Assembly (NCBI RefSeq): GCF_964059025.1
Contig: NZ_OZ060376.1
Location: 378,467 to 442,466, forward strand
Length of the DNA: 64,000 bases
Direction of reading: 5' to 3'
DNA from: Buchnera aphidicola (Myzocallis carpini)
GTDB lineage: Bacteria > Pseudomonadota > Gammaproteobacteria > Enterobacterales > Enterobacteriaceae
Shown: piece after piece, positions 31,013 through 41,950 of the stretch
How the letters are laid out: each line of letters begins with the position of its first letter
How positions within the stretch are numbered: the first letter of the stretch is position 1
Program-made: the position numbers and the translations under genes
The notes under the pieces: generated by a model
Seen by the model: the letters and a program-made list of their open reading frames with translations, nothing else
Database searches by the model: none
Told to the model about the DNA's origin: nothing

Positions 31013-32170
31013 ATGATCTATATACCCAATAAAATAGGATTATATGTTCATATACCTTGGTGCTTTAAAAAATGTCCATATTGTGATCTTAATGCATATA
31101 AAATGAATAATTATTTTAAACAAGAGATATATGTTAAAAAAATTATTCAAGATTTACTACAAGATAAACATTTTATTCATCAAAGAACCATAAAAAGTAT
31201 ATTTATAGGAGGAGGGACACCAAATCTTTTACACCAAAAATTATTAAAAATGATCTTAGTAAATATTAAAAATCTTGTATCTGTTGATCAAAATGCAGAA
31301 GTTACAATAGAAGTACATCCAAAATTTGTAAATATCAAAAATATATTAAAATATGTTAAGATAGGTATTAATAGAATATCTTTTGGTATACAAACTTTTG
31401 ATAAAAATTTATCACAATTAATTGGAAGATCAAATACTACAGAACATATTATATCTCTTTTAAATCAAGTAAAAAAAATTATTCCAATCAATTTTAATAT
31501 AGATCTCATGTATGGTTTACCAAATCAAACTGTCGAAGATTGTCTATTAGATTTAAAAACTGCTATTCAAATGAATCCGAACCATATTTCTTGGTATCAA
31601 ATGAATGTAGAAAAAAATACAATATTTTATTATCAAAAACCTTCTATACCAAAAGAAAATATTATTTTAGATATGTACAAAAAGGGAAATCGTTTATTAA
31701 AACAATCAAAATATAAACAGTACGAAATATCATCATATGCAAAAAAAAAATATTTCTGTTACCATAATTTAAACTATTGGAAATATGGAGATTATCTTGG
31801 TATTGGATGTGGAGCACATAGTAAATTAACACAAAAAAAAAATAATATTATACGTATCATAAAAAAAAAAAGAATTCATGATTATTATCATAGTAATAAT
31901 TACATCGAAAAAATATATTCTGTAAAAGAAAGAGACCAACCATTTGAATATTTTATGAATATTTTTCGAATACTACAACCAATAAAAAAAAAGAGTTTTT
32001 TAAAAAAAACTAATATTAGTATTCCATATATTCAAAAAAGTATACAAACAGCAATTAAAAAAAAATATATTATACAAAAAAAAAAATCTTGGCGTATATT
32101 ACCCAAAGGAAAAATATTTTTTAATGATTTAATAGAATTATTCTTATACCAAAAAAATAATACTTCTTAA
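31013..32170 (+). CDS. hemW: Heme chaperone HemW (radical SAM)
   Basis: Radical-SAM family protein that binds and inserts heme. 385 residues from the chosen ATG, preceded by AGGAA with 5-nt spacing; an ATG 15 nt earlier is in frame. The [4Fe-4S] motif is IPWCFKKCPYCDLN, with the three cysteines of CXXXCXXC, followed by the IFIGGGTPNLL SAM-binding GGTP motif. HNLNYWKYGDYLGIGCGAH matches HemW. Context with ruvX and trmB recalls the E. coli yqgF-yggS...yggW(hemW)-trmB-mutY block. Confidence 0.93.
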   Translation: MIYIPNKIGLYVHIPWCFKKCPYCDLNAYKMNNYFKQEIYVKKIIQDLLQDKHFIHQRTIKSIFIGGGTPNLLHQKLLKMILVNIKNLVSVDQNAEVTIEVHPKFVNIKNILKYVKIGINRISFGIQTFDKNLSQLIGRSNTTEHIISLLNQVKKIIPINFNIDLMYGLPNQTVEDCLLDLKTAIQMNPNHISWYQMNVEKNTIFYYQKPSIPKENIILDMYKKGNRLLKQSKYKQYEISSYAKKKYFCYHNLNYWKYGDYLGIGCGAHSKLTQKKNNIIRIIKKKRIHDYYHSNNYIEKIYSVKERDQPFEYFMNIFRILQPIKKKSFLKKTNISIPYIQKSIQTAIKKKYIIQKKKSWRILPKGKIFFNDLIELFLYQKNNTS

Positions 32171-32173
32171 ATA

Positions 32174-32911
32174 TTATTTAATCAATTGAAATATAATATT
32201 AAAATTATTAACACAATGTAAAGATGCTTGATTAGAAAATTTAGTCTTTATTTTATTATTTATAATATCATGATCATATTTCTTTGAAATATCAACAAAA
32301 TATTTAAAATTCTTCATTAATTTTATAATATTATTATAATATAATACACAATCCGTAATTATATGTAATATTCCTCCTAATATCATTTTCGTTATCACTA
32401 ATTCAATAAATTGTTTATTTATTATTCTTCTTTTATTGTGCCGTTTTTTAGGCCAAGGATCAGGAAAAAAACATTGTACAATACTAATCGAATTATTTTG
32501 AATCATGTATTGTAATACTTCTACTGCATCGTGCATAATTATTTTTAAATTATGAAATATTTTTTTTGTACAAAATATTTTTTTAATAAAATTATAAATA
32601 CCAGCAAGATATACCTCGATGCCAAGAATGTTACAATTAATAAAATGAGAACATGTATAAAATAATGATTCCCCGTTCCCAAAACCAATATCTAGTATTA
32701 TTGGTAAACGATCATTACTATAAAAAGTATGTATATTAATTAGAGAATTTTTAAAATTAATTCCAAATAAAAAAAAATACTTTTTTAAAAAATCTATTTT
32801 CTTTTCTTTTAAATACCTACTACGTAACTGAAAGCTCTTAATTGGTCTTAAAAATTTTCCAAATTTATTGTATTTAGGTATTATAAAACTATTAAGAATA
32901 ATTTTTTTCAT
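32174..32911 (-). CDS. trmB: tRNA (guanine-N7-)-methyltransferase
   Basis: SAM-dependent m7G46 methylation in the tRNA variable loop. 245 residues (239). The SAM site is LDIGFGNGESLFY near 97-110, and the catalytic/tRNA block QCFFPDPWPKKRHNKRRI contains the conserved Asp. Very lysine/isoleucine-rich flanks. Converges on hemW with 3 nt between stops and is divergent from mutY. Confidence 0.94.
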   Translation of the reverse strand: MKKIILNSFIIPKYNKFGKFLRPIKSFQLRSRYLKEKKIDFLKKYFFLFGINFKNSLINIHTFYSNDRLPIILDIGFGNGESLFYTCSHFINCNILGIEVYLAGIYNFIKKIFCTKKIFHNLKIIMHDAVEVLQYMIQNNSISIVQCFFPDPWPKKRHNKRRIINKQFIELVITKMILGGILHIITDCVLYYNNIIKLMKNFKYFVDISKKYDHDIINNKIKTKFSNQASLHCVNNFNIIFQLIK

Positions 32912-32972
32912 AAATATGTTATAATTATTTTTATATAAATACTATCATTTATTATCCATGTTGCAATATACT

Positions 32973-34010
32973 ATGAAAAATTGGAAATTTTCTCAATTAA
33001 TAATCAATTGGCAACACATTTTTGGTAGAAATAATTTACCTTGGCAAAATACAAACAATGCATACTATACATGGATCTCAGAAATAATGTTACAACAAAC
33101 TAAAGTAAATACTGTAATACCTTACTTTAATAAATTTATTACTATTTTTCGTGATATTAAATCCATATCACAAACAAATTTAAATCATATATTGTATATG
33201 TGGAGTGGATTAGGATATTATACAAGAGCTATCAACATATATAAAACTGCAAACATTGTAGTTTCAAAATATCATGGAAAATTACCAGAAAATATACATT
33301 TATTAATACAACTACCCGGAATAGGAAAAACAACAGCAGGTGCTATCCTATCACTAACATATAATTATTCTTTTCCTATTCTTGATGGAAATGTAAAAAG
33401 AATACTTATTAGATTTTATAATATTAATTTAAAAAATAAAAAAACCATTATAGAAAAAAAACTATGGCATTATATTAATCTCCTAACACCTATACATAAT
33501 GCAAAAAAATTTAATCAAGGAATGATGGATTTAGGTACATTAATTTGTAAACCTAAAAAACCAAAATGTTCATTATGTCCAATAATAAATAGTTGTAAAT
33601 ATAAAAATATCAATTACTATCATAAGAGTAAAAAAATAATTTATACAAAAAAATATAAATTTTTTATTATTTTACGATATCAAAATGAAATTCTACTGGA
33701 ACATCGAAAAAAACATAAAATTTGGAATTATTTATTTTGTTTTCCAGAATTTCATTCTATTCGTAGTATGCAATTATGGTTATTAGAAAATAATATAAAT
33801 ATTAAATATTATTATCTATACAATAATATTTATCATCAATTTACACAATTTACTTTGAAAATGATTATTATTAATAGTATCTTAAAAATAAAAAAAAATA
33901 ATCTTAAAAAAAAAAATCATATTTGGTATAATTTAAAAACAATAGAAAAAATTGGTATACCTGCACCAATAACAAAAATCATAAAAATACTAAAAAATAC
34001 AATCAAATAG
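32973..34010 (+). CDS. mutY: A/G-specific adenine glycosylase MutY
   Basis: Removes A mispaired with 8-oxoG or G. 345 residues from the ATG that puts 25 residues before LPWQ, as in E. coli (350); an ATG 15 nt earlier is also possible. The catalytic Glu is in WISEIMLQQTKV, the helix-hairpin-helix in QLPGIGKTTAGAI, the Asp in LDGNVKRIL. The [4Fe-4S] ligands are CX6CX2CX5C in CKPKKPKCSLCPIINSC. The C-terminal 8-oxoG-recognising domain is present but short. Retention is notable in a genome that lost most repair. Confidence 0.95.
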   Translation: MKNWKFSQLIINWQHIFGRNNLPWQNTNNAYYTWISEIMLQQTKVNTVIPYFNKFITIFRDIKSISQTNLNHILYMWSGLGYYTRAINIYKTANIVVSKYHGKLPENIHLLIQLPGIGKTTAGAILSLTYNYSFPILDGNVKRILIRFYNINLKNKKTIIEKKLWHYINLLTPIHNAKKFNQGMMDLGTLICKPKKPKCSLCPIINSCKYKNINYYHKSKKIIYTKKYKFFIILRYQNEILLEHRKKHKIWNYLFCFPEFHSIRSMQLWLLENNINIKYYYLYNNIYHQFTQFTLKMIIINSILKIKKNNLKKKNHIWYNLKTIEKIGIPAPITKIIKILKNTIK

Positions 34011-34018
34011 GATAATAT

Positions 34019-34252
34019 ATGAAAATTGTTTTTTGTAAATATTTTAAAAAAATGTTATCAGGATTTGACTACCAATTTTATCCTGGAGATTTAGGAAAAA
34101 AAATCTATAACAATATTTCTAAAGATGCATGGAAAAAATGGATGATTGAACAAACAAAATTTATTAATGAAAATAATCTTAATATGATTAAAATTTCAGA
34201 TTATAAAAAAGTAGAAAAACATATGATATATTTTTTATTTGGTAAAAAATAA
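34019..34252 (+). CDS. yggX: Fe(2+)-trafficking protein YggX
   Basis: Small protein proposed to protect Fe-S clusters; in E. coli it is next to mutY (mutY-yggX), as here (8 nt). 77 residues against 91: the core is whole (CKYFKKMLSGFDYQFYPGDLGKKIY, ISKDAWKKWMIEQTKFIN) and ends at YFLFGKK, so only the C-terminal tail is missing. The conserved Cys near residue 6 is kept. Probably a shortened but functional protein. Confidence 0.92.
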   Translation: MKIVFCKYFKKMLSGFDYQFYPGDLGKKIYNNISKDAWKKWMIEQTKFINENNLNMIKISDYKKVEKHMIYFLFGKK

Positions 34253-34259
34253 CATGTTA

Positions 34260-35669
34260 CTAAAATAAAAAATTAACATATTTTTTAATTTCTTGCAATA
34301 AAAATGTTTTTTCATTATTATAACGATATTTTAAAGATATTTTATTTAAATACATTAAATAATCATTTATATAATTTCTATTAAATTTTTTAAATCGATA
34401 CAATAACCATTTTTTTTTCTCAAATATATTTAATATTTCTGGAAAATTACGTGCACGTAATCGAAAAAAAAGTTCTTTTAATCTATTATCATAAAAAAAA
34501 AATTTTTTTTTATTTAATTTATTAATTTCAGTATTGTGTATAACTTTCATAAGATAATGATCTTTTTGAGAAAAAAAATTATTATATATTCCTAAATCGA
34601 CATTAGTATTATTATAATTATATTTAAAATTTGTAAAAAAAATATTGATTTTTTCTATTAACAATATATTTTTATACAGTAAACAAATTTTTTTTAAAAC
34701 AATATTACTGTTGATTCCTAAACAGGAAAGTTTTTTAATACTAAAAAAATTTATCGGAATCAGCACAGGACATCGATTAATATACAAAAAATTTATGCCA
34801 ACTTTACGTAATTGATAAATATCAATATTATTATTAGCAATATGTTTCATATATTCAATTAAATCTTCTATATTATAATATAAATCAAAAAATACTAACA
34901 TATTACTATTTTGCATATTCCAAAAAATTGGTATAATACAAGATGTATAATTTCTTAAACGTCCAAAAATATTAGAAATATATATAATTGGTATTCTATT
35001 TTGAATATCAATTAAATTTTTAATATTATTTTTTACTCGATATTTAAATAAAAAATTTAATAATTCTGGTTTTTTTTTTTTAATCAATTTTATTAAATAT
35101 ACTGTAGCATAAACATCAGAAAGAGCATCATGTTTATTCGTATGAGTAATATTATTCACATTTGTTAAATCTTGTAATTTAAAACTAATATTTCCAAAAT
35201 CATTTTTAGGCCATTCAAAATTATTAGGAGACAACACATAACAAGCTAATATTATCTTTATAACGTCCCATCTAGAATTATTTTGTTTCCAACACCAGGA
35301 GTAAGAATCTAATAAATTTCGATAAAATATATTTCTTGTCACTTCGTCATCAAACTGAATATTATTGTAACCGACGATACATGTATTACAAACATTAAAA
35401 ATATCAAAAATTTTTTTAGAAAAAAAAAATTCATTCATTCCTATTTTATAGGCATGTATTGGGCTAATATGAGTCGTTAAAACAGATTGAATATTAGGTA
35501 AATAATCATTAGGAGGATAACAATATAAAACTATTGGTTTTTGGATAACATTAAAATCAGAATCTGTTCTTATACACGCGAATTGTGCTGGCTTATCTAA
35601 TGCAGGATGTAAACCAAAAGTTTCATAATCATAAAATAAAAAACTACACTTACTATCTTTAATAAACAT
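34260..35669 (-). CDS. sbcB: Exodeoxyribonuclease I
   Basis: 3'-5' single-strand DNA exonuclease. 469 residues from an ATG (E. coli 475); an in-frame TTG 18 nt upstream is less likely. DEDDh motifs: FLFYDYETFGLHPALDKPAQF near 9-29, CIVGYNNIQFDDEVTRNIFYRN, and HTNKHDALSDVYATV. The C-terminal half is strongly divergent but collinear, ending in RARNFPEILN-like RNA-binding-fold segments. Converges on yggX. Confidence 0.93.
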   Translation of the reverse strand: MFIKDSKCSFLFYDYETFGLHPALDKPAQFACIRTDSDFNVIQKPIVLYCYPPNDYLPNIQSVLTTHISPIHAYKIGMNEFFFSKKIFDIFNVCNTCIVGYNNIQFDDEVTRNIFYRNLLDSYSWCWKQNNSRWDVIKIILACYVLSPNNFEWPKNDFGNISFKLQDLTNVNNITHTNKHDALSDVYATVYLIKLIKKKKPELLNFLFKYRVKNNIKNLIDIQNRIPIIYISNIFGRLRNYTSCIIPIFWNMQNSNMLVFFDLYYNIEDLIEYMKHIANNNIDIYQLRKVGINFLYINRCPVLIPINFFSIKKLSCLGINSNIVLKKICLLYKNILLIEKINIFFTNFKYNYNNTNVDLGIYNNFFSQKDHYLMKVIHNTEINKLNKKKFFFYDNRLKELFFRLRARNFPEILNIFEKKKWLLYRFKKFNRNYINDYLMYLNKISLKYRYNNEKTFLLQEIKKYVNFLF

Positions 35670-35747
35670 GTAATCTTTAAGGTACAAATATAATAAAAAT
35701 ATTAATATTGATTATCAGTAAATATTTTTTAAAAATATTTTTAATTA

Positions 35748-35820
35748 CTCCTCCGACTGGGCTCGAACCAGTGACATACGGATTAACAGTCCGCCGTTCT
35801 ACCAACTGAACTACAGAGGA
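35748..35820 (-). tRNA. asnT: tRNA-Asn (anticodon GTT)
   Basis: 73 nt, a full cloverleaf: acceptor TCCTCTG with CGGAGGA, D arm AGTTCAGTTGGTAGAAC, anticodon GTT (plus-strand 35785-35787), T arm CTGGTTCGAGCCCAG, discriminator G. Nearly identical to E. coli tRNA-Asn. Preceded by a strong promoter. CCA not encoded. Symbol by analogy with one of the E. coli copies. Confidence 0.96.
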
Positions 35821-35832
35821 TTTGATAATGTA

Positions 35833-35861
35833 ATCATATCAATTACAAACAATTTTGTCAA
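35833..35861 (-). promoter_or_regulatory. Near-consensus sigma-70 promoter of tRNA-Asn
   Basis: On the minus strand TTGACA (perfect, 35856-35861), 17-nt spacer, TATGAT (5 of 6, 35833-35838). The predicted start falls about 6 nt before the mature tRNA 5' end. This is the best sigma-70 promoter I found in the window. Confidence 0.7.
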
Positions 35862-35959
35862 AAGATTTTAAAAATATTTGCAAAAAATAATACTATACAA
35901 ATATTTTTAAATACAAAAGTAGTAGATTATATTTACAAATATATTTATAATGTTTATAA

Positions 35960-36032
35960 GGCCCTTTAGCTCAGTGGTTAGAGCACGCGACTCATAATCG
36001 CTTGGTCGCTGGTTCAAATCCAGCAAGGGCCA
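35960..36032 (+). tRNA. ileX: tRNA-Ile2 (anticodon CAT, read as lysidine-AU)
   Basis: 73 nt. Acceptor GGCCCTT with AAGGGCC, anticodon loop CTCATAA. Although the anticodon is CAT, the body matches E. coli tRNA-Ile2 rather than either tRNA-Met: GGCCC-type acceptor and GCGACTCATAATCGC stem. C34 must be converted to lysidine by TilS to read AUA, a very frequent codon in this genome. A TATAAT at 35946-35951 is a possible -10, without a good -35. Divergent from tRNA-Asn. Confidence 0.93.
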
Positions 36033-36324
36033 AAAATAAATACAAAAAAGATATTTCTATTAAAAATATATACTGTAATTATAATATATATAATAATATT
36101 ATATTCTGGAGATAAGAAATATGATTATGATATATAAAAAATATTAAATATTTATTTACAACATTTACTATTTAAAAAATTTCTTTTATAACCATAATAT
36201 CATTCACTTACAAGAAATCAAATCAAATAATTACAATCAAATTTTCGTATATACTGTAAAAAATTATTCATAAAATTCTCTTGTACTAAAAAATTTGTAG
36301 AAACATATATTTTTTGATATCAAA

Positions 36325-36783
36325 TTATTGTTTTCCAGAATGTCCAAAACCTTTTTCATTTCTAATGGTTTTTTGAAAATCAGATACTACATTTAAATGA
36401 GGTTTAATAATAGGAATAAATACTAATTGTGCAATTCGATCACCAGGAGTAATTAAAAAAGAATTCATACTACGATTCCACACTGAAATCATTAACTCTC
36501 CTTGATAATCAGAATCTATTAAACCAATTGAATTACCTAAAATAATTCCATTATAATGTCCTAAACCAGATCTTGGTAAAATCATTGCTGTAATTAATGG
36601 ATTCTTAATAAATATAGAAATTCCACTAGGAATTAAAGTTATACTCTGAGCATTAAGAAAAAAATTTTTTTTTATCATAGCGCGTAAATCTAACGCAGAA
36701 GATCCCTCTGTTTGATATTTAACAAATTCAAACTGAGAACCTAATCGATTATCTAAAATTTTTACATCAATAACATTATTCAT
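36325..36783 (-). CDS. dut: Deoxyuridine 5'-triphosphate nucleotidohydrolase
   Basis: Hydrolyses dUTP to dUMP, keeping uracil out of DNA and supplying dTMP synthesis. 152 residues, the E. coli length. Trimeric dUTPase motifs: SSALDLRAM (I), PRSGLGHYNGIILGNSIGLIDSDYQGE (II-III, with the catalytic Asp), GDRIAQLVFIP (IV) and the C-terminal FGHSGKQ (V). 139 nt downstream of the rpsF-rpsR-rplI operon, separated by a terminator. Confidence 0.96.
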   Translation of the reverse strand: MNNVIDVKILDNRLGSQFEFVKYQTEGSSALDLRAMIKKNFFLNAQSITLIPSGISIFIKNPLITAMILPRSGLGHYNGIILGNSIGLIDSDYQGELMISVWNRSMNSFLITPGDRIAQLVFIPIIKPHLNVVSDFQKTIRNEKGFGHSGKQ

Positions 36784-36857
36784 AAATTTATTTTCTGAAA
36801 AATTCTTAATTTAAATAAAAATACTTTAAAATTCATTATATCTTTTATATTCTATAA

Positions 36858-36885
36858 AAGATGTATTATACTTATAATACATCTT
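36858..36885 (-). terminator. Rho-independent terminator after rplI
   Basis: A perfect 13-bp inverted repeat, AAGATGTATTATA (36858-36870) and TATAATACATCTT (36873-36885), separated by two bases; the real loop probably includes inner A-T pairs. Minus-strand sequence continues TTATAG with a preceding TT, a moderate U-tract. It lies 37 nt beyond the rplI stop. Confidence 0.7.
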
Positions 36886-36922
36886 CATAAAATCCTTTTA
36901 AATATAATCTCTTTAATAAAAA

Positions 36923-37372
36923 TTAATTTTTAGAAATTATTCGTAAAAATATATAACAAGAAACATCTTTATGAGGTTGGAAAATAATTTTGTAATCTCC
37001 TAACCTTCGAATAATACGATCTTGTATAATTTCATTTGTTTTAATTACTATACCTAATAAATTGATTTCACGAGAAATATCTTTTGCATTAATAGAACCA
37101 AATAATTTATTCTTTTTCCCCGACTTTGAAAATATCACCACCGGAAGTATTTTTTTAATTTTATAAATTCTTAATTGAGCATTAATAATCTCTTTTTTAT
37201 TTTTTTCTATTTTTTTTCTTTGTAAATCTTGAAATTTTTTTAAATTACTCTTAGTACATAGTAGTGCTATTTCATTGGGGATAAGATAATTTCTTGCATA
37301 TCCTGCAGAAACTTTAACAATTTTTCCAAATTGACCTAAATTTTTAAAATGTTTTAATAAAATTATTTCCAT
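36923..37372 (-). CDS. rplI: 50S ribosomal protein L9
   Basis: Two-domain protein near the L1 stalk. 149 residues from the ATG at 37372, equal to E. coli; a GTG two codons earlier overlaps the AAAGG ribosome-binding site. N domain EIILLKHFKNLGQFGKIVKVSAGYARNYLIP, long helix rich in Lys, and C domain KLFGSINAKDI. Third gene after rpsF and rpsR. Confidence 0.95.
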   Translation of the reverse strand: MEIILLKHFKNLGQFGKIVKVSAGYARNYLIPNEIALLCTKSNLKKFQDLQRKKIEKNKKEIINAQLRIYKIKKILPVVIFSKSGKKNKLFGSINAKDISREINLLGIVIKTNEIIQDRIIRRLGDYKIIFQPHKDVSCYIFLRIISKN

Positions 37373-37400
37373 TTTCACCTTTTTATAAAATTATTATTAT

Positions 37401-37628
37401 TTAACGATGTTGATCTGTATACGGTAATAATGCAATATATCTAGCACATTTAATTGCTTTAGATAATTTTTTTTGATATCTTAATCGAGTACCAGTAATT
37501 CTACTAGGTACTATTTTACTATTTTCTGTAATATAACTTTTCAACATTGTAATATCTTTGTAGTCTACTTCTGTAATCTTTTCTGCTGTAAATCGACAAA
37601 ATTTTCTTCTTCGAAAATAACGAACCAT
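37401..37628 (-). CDS. rpsR: 30S ribosomal protein S18
   Basis: Platform protein that pairs with S6. 75 residues, the E. coli length. [38 protein letters not shown] and [12 protein letters not shown] are diagnostic. 41 nt after rpsF: there is no priB between them, unlike E. coli (rpsF-priB-rpsR-rplI). Confidence 0.97.
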   Translation of the reverse strand: MVRYFRRRKFCRFTAEKITEVDYKDITMLKSYITENSKIVPSRITGTRLRYQKKLSKAIKCARYIALLPYTDQHR

Positions 37629-37669
37629 ATCATCCCCTAAAAATTATATAGAAATATACCTATACTTTA

Positions 37670-38014
37670 TCATAAAGATTTATTTTTCTCATCCTTTAAT
37701 TTTAATACTGGAGACATTGTAACTACTTTATTCTTTAGTTGCAAAATTAAATTTCTAATGACAACATTATCAAAACGAAATTTATCTTTTAATATAATAA
37801 TGATTTTAGGAGATAATTCTACATTCAGTAAAATATAATATGCTTTTTGTAATTTATTAATCTTATATGATAACTGTCTTCTTCCCCAATCTTCTAATCT
37901 ATGTACTAAACCATGATTTTTTTTAATAAATTCTTTATAATTATTAACAATTTTTAATACCTGTTCTGATGTTTGATCAGGATGAATCATAAATATAATT
38001 TCATAATGACGCAT
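37670..38014 (-). CDS. rpsF: 30S ribosomal protein S6
   Basis: 16S central-domain protein. 114 residues (E. coli 131-135, including a variable acidic tail). MRHYEIIFMIHPDQTSEQV and RLEDWGRRQLSYKINKLQKAYYILLNVEL are typical. The glutamate tail modified by RimK in E. coli is absent; the C terminus ends LKLKDEKNKSL. First gene of rpsF-rpsR-rplI. Confidence 0.96.
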   Translation of the reverse strand: MRHYEIIFMIHPDQTSEQVLKIVNNYKEFIKKNHGLVHRLEDWGRRQLSYKINKLQKAYYILLNVELSPKIIIILKDKFRFDNVVIRNLILQLKNKVVTMSPVLKLKDEKNKSL

Positions 38015-38202
38015 TATAGTAGTAATCCTTGTAAATATTCAAGATAATTATAACAAAAAAGTATACAATGCAATAAAGTATAAAATATAAAAATTACATA
38101 TTATAAAAATAATTATAAATTGCCAATAAAATAAAATCTATCTATAATAATTTTTTTAATAATTATTATACTAATAAAAAATGATATATATTTATAGTAA
38201 TT

Positions 38203-39525
<1,323 letters not shown>

Positions 39526-39609
39526 TTAATATAATTTAACAAAAACCATATGAATTTTATAATATAATATTATTATATTTATATATAAAATATATTCATA
39601 AAAATAAGA

Positions 39610-40191
39610 TTAATGATTCAACCATGCTAATGTATTTTCTAGTAAAAGCGAACCCTGCGTTGTTAAGATAGATTCTGGATGAAATTGGAATCCACATACT
39701 CTATCTTTATTATTTCGAATTGCCATCACAGTATTATTAAAATAAGCATTAATTGTTAAAGATTGTGGAATATTCGTACAAATTAAAGAATGATACCTTG
39801 CCACTAATAAAGGATTAGGGAGATTAAAAAACATATCTTGATTATCATGAAGCATTAAAGATGTTTTTCCATGAAAAATATTTCCTGCGTATTCTACAGT
39901 ACCACCATAATATTCAACTATTGCTTGATGTCCTAAACAAATTCCAAGTACTGGTACTTTTCCAATAATATGCTGTAATAATTGTAATATACATCCAGAA
40001 TCTTTAGGTTTTCCAGGTCCTGGTGACAATAGCAATATAGGATTTTGCAATTGAAATAATTTTAATAAAAGAATTTTTAAAGGAATAGTATTACGATAAA
40101 TAACAACATTATAATTACTTACTCTTAACTGATCTACTAAATTATATGTAAAAGAATCAAAATTATCCAATAAAAAAATGTTTTTTATCAT
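39610..40191 (-). CDS. trpG: Anthranilate synthase component II (glutamine amidotransferase)
   Basis: Supplies ammonia from glutamine to TrpE for anthranilate synthesis. 193 residues, a stand-alone TrpG without the TrpD fusion of E. coli. Class I amidotransferase triad: Cys in [17 protein letters not shown] (near 84) and His-Glu in [10 protein letters not shown] (near 170-172); [13 protein letters not shown] forms the oxyanion region. Start overlaps the trpE stop by 4 nt (ATGA), so stoichiometric expression is likely. Its partner being TrpE, not PabB, fixes the role. Confidence 0.95.
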   Translation of the reverse strand: MIKNIFLLDNFDSFTYNLVDQLRVSNYNVVIYRNTIPLKILLLKLFQLQNPILLLSPGPGKPKDSGCILQLLQHIIGKVPVLGICLGHQAIVEYYGGTVEYAGNIFHGKTSLMLHDNQDMFFNLPNPLLVARYHSLICTNIPQSLTINAYFNNTVMAIRNNKDRVCGFQFHPESILTTQGSLLLENTLAWLNH

Positions 40192-41759
40192 TTAATATTC
40201 TTCCTTTTATAATTTGATTCCACAATAGAATTTAAAACCACTTGCGCTTTATTCTGACTTTCATATGTTTCTTCTATGGGAATAGAATCTATTACTATAC
40301 CAGCACCAGATTGTACAGTTGCAATATTATTTTCAATATAAGCAGATCGTATAACAATACATGTATCTAAAAAACCTAAACCTGTAAAATAACCAATAGC
40401 ACCACCATAACTACCTCTTTTATTATTTTCAATTGTAGCAATTAATTGCATAGCTCTTACTTTTGGAGCACCAGTTAAAGTTCCCATATTCATACAAGCA
40501 GCATATGCATGCAAAGCGTCTAAATCGTATTTTAATGTACCTATAACTTTTGAAACAAGATGCATCACATGCGAATATCGATCCACTTTAGTTAAACGAG
40601 ATACAAATCTAGTACCCGGAATACATACCCTAGCTAAATCATTTCTTGCTAAATCAACAAGCATTAAGTGTTCTGAGAGTTCCTTCTGATTCGTACGCAT
40701 TTCTAATTCAATTCTACTATCAAGATCAAAATTTAAATTACCGTTTTTATCAAAACCTCTTGATCGTGTACCTGCAATAGGATATAACTCCACTATTCTA
40801 TTTTTAGGATTATACTTTAATGAACTTTCCGGAGAAGCGCCAAATAAAGTAAAATCCACGTCTTGCATAAAAAACATATAAGGACTAGGATTTTTGTTTT
40901 TTAAAGTATAATATGCAGATAAGGGATAAGGACAGTATAAAATAAACTTTCTAGAAGGAACAATTTGAAATATTTCTCCTTTTTTAATATAATACTGAGA
41001 TTTTTGAATAATTTTTTGATACTCCAAATCATTAAAATTTAATTTAATAGATGAACCAATAACTTTCTTATTCGGAATTTCAATAGGAAGTTTACTTAAT
41101 TGATTTTTAATACTGAATAATTTTTTTATTAATCTTTTTTTTTCTGTATCATTTTTAAAAAATAAACTACCTTGAAGAGTACTTGTTTTATTGATATGAT
41201 TCATGATTAAGAGTATTTCTGATAAATAAAAACAAAAATCTGGACATTTTTGAGTATTATATAATTTTGGTATTTTTTCAAAACTACTTACTAAATCATA
41301 TGAAAATAATCCACCAAAAAAAACAGATTTTTCTTTTTTACTATTTGATTTTAATAACTTTAATAAAAATCTAAAAGTATCAAACACTGAAAATGCATGT
41401 AATTTTTCATCTTCATTTAAATGACTCATAATAAATGGAAACAATAATTTTACTTTTCCTGGGTAAATATACATTTTAATTTCTTTTGGAATTATGAAAT
41501 GTATTTTTTCTAAAACAGCCTTTCCATTTTCAGAAAAAGATTCTAAAATAACTACATTGGTATATGCTGTAATACGAATTGCAGTATCAATAATCATCAT
41601 ACTTTCTACTTGGTATTTTTTATTTATTTCCACCGATTCTAATAACAAAGTATTTTTTTTATCACCACACAATTCATAAAAAGTATCTGCAGGATTCGAT
41701 CTATACGCAACATCCATTTCTATAGTTTCAACAATATTATTCTTATTGAATATTTTCAT
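40188..41759 (-). CDS. trpE: Anthranilate synthase component I
   Basis: Chorismate plus ammonia to anthranilate, first committed step of tryptophan synthesis. 523 residues (E. coli 520). Catalytic C-terminal domain: [58 protein letters not shown]. The tryptophan feedback site looks intact: LLLES near 36-40 and [10 protein letters not shown]. Full-length and uninterrupted. Most Buchnera carry trpEG amplified on a plasmid; here the pair sits in the chromosome between purA and miaA. Confidence 0.96.
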   Translation of the reverse strand: MKIFNKNNIVETIEMDVAYRSNPADTFYELCGDKKNTLLLESVEINKKYQVESMMIIDTAIRITAYTNVVILESFSENGKAVLEKIHFIIPKEIKMYIYPGKVKLLFPFIMSHLNEDEKLHAFSVFDTFRFLLKLLKSNSKKEKSVFFGGLFSYDLVSSFEKIPKLYNTQKCPDFCFYLSEILLIMNHINKTSTLQGSLFFKNDTEKKRLIKKLFSIKNQLSKLPIEIPNKKVIGSSIKLNFNDLEYQKIIQKSQYYIKKGEIFQIVPSRKFILYCPYPLSAYYTLKNKNPSPYMFFMQDVDFTLFGASPESSLKYNPKNRIVELYPIAGTRSRGFDKNGNLNFDLDSRIELEMRTNQKELSEHLMLVDLARNDLARVCIPGTRFVSRLTKVDRYSHVMHLVSKVIGTLKYDLDALHAYAACMNMGTLTGAPKVRAMQLIATIENNKRGSYGGAIGYFTGLGFLDTCIVIRSAYIENNIATVQSGAGIVIDSIPIEETYESQNKAQVVLNSIVESNYKRKNIK

Positions 41760-41786
41760 TTTTTATTCATTATATATTAAAATAAT

Positions 41787-41810
41787 ATTTTGATATTCTC
41801 ATATCAAAAT
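41787..41810 (-). terminator. Hairpin in the miaA-trpE interval (terminator or attenuator-like)
   Basis: A perfect 10-bp inverted repeat ATTTTGATAT (41787-41796) / ATATCAAAAT (41801-41810) with a 4-nt loop lies 28 nt upstream of the trpE ATG and about 140 nt after the miaA stop. The minus strand continues ATTATTTTAATA, moderately U-rich. It could stop miaA transcripts or act in the trpE leader. No Trp-rich leader peptide or TrpR operator was seen. Confidence 0.45.
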
Positions 41811-41950
41811 TTATATCGTAAAAGTATAACAATACTTTAAAAATAAAACCCCGAAAATATTTTATTGAAAATAATACATTTTATATATTTTTTAAAAAAT
41901 CAAAATATATAATATAAATTTTAAATATTATAAAAACTACATATAATGTA

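Noticed and set aside
34019-34252. Calling yggX a pseudogene because it is 77 residues instead of 91
   Set aside because: All conserved core segments are present and only a variable tail is missing; the frame is clean.
35960-36032. Reading this tRNA as tRNA-Met because of its CAT anticodon
   Set aside because: The stems and arms match tRNA-Ile2 (lysidine type), not initiator or elongator Met.
39610-41759. Interpreting the pair as pabA/pabB
   Set aside because: The large subunit aligns over its full length with TrpE, including the tryptophan-binding LLES and NPSPYM segments that PabB lacks.
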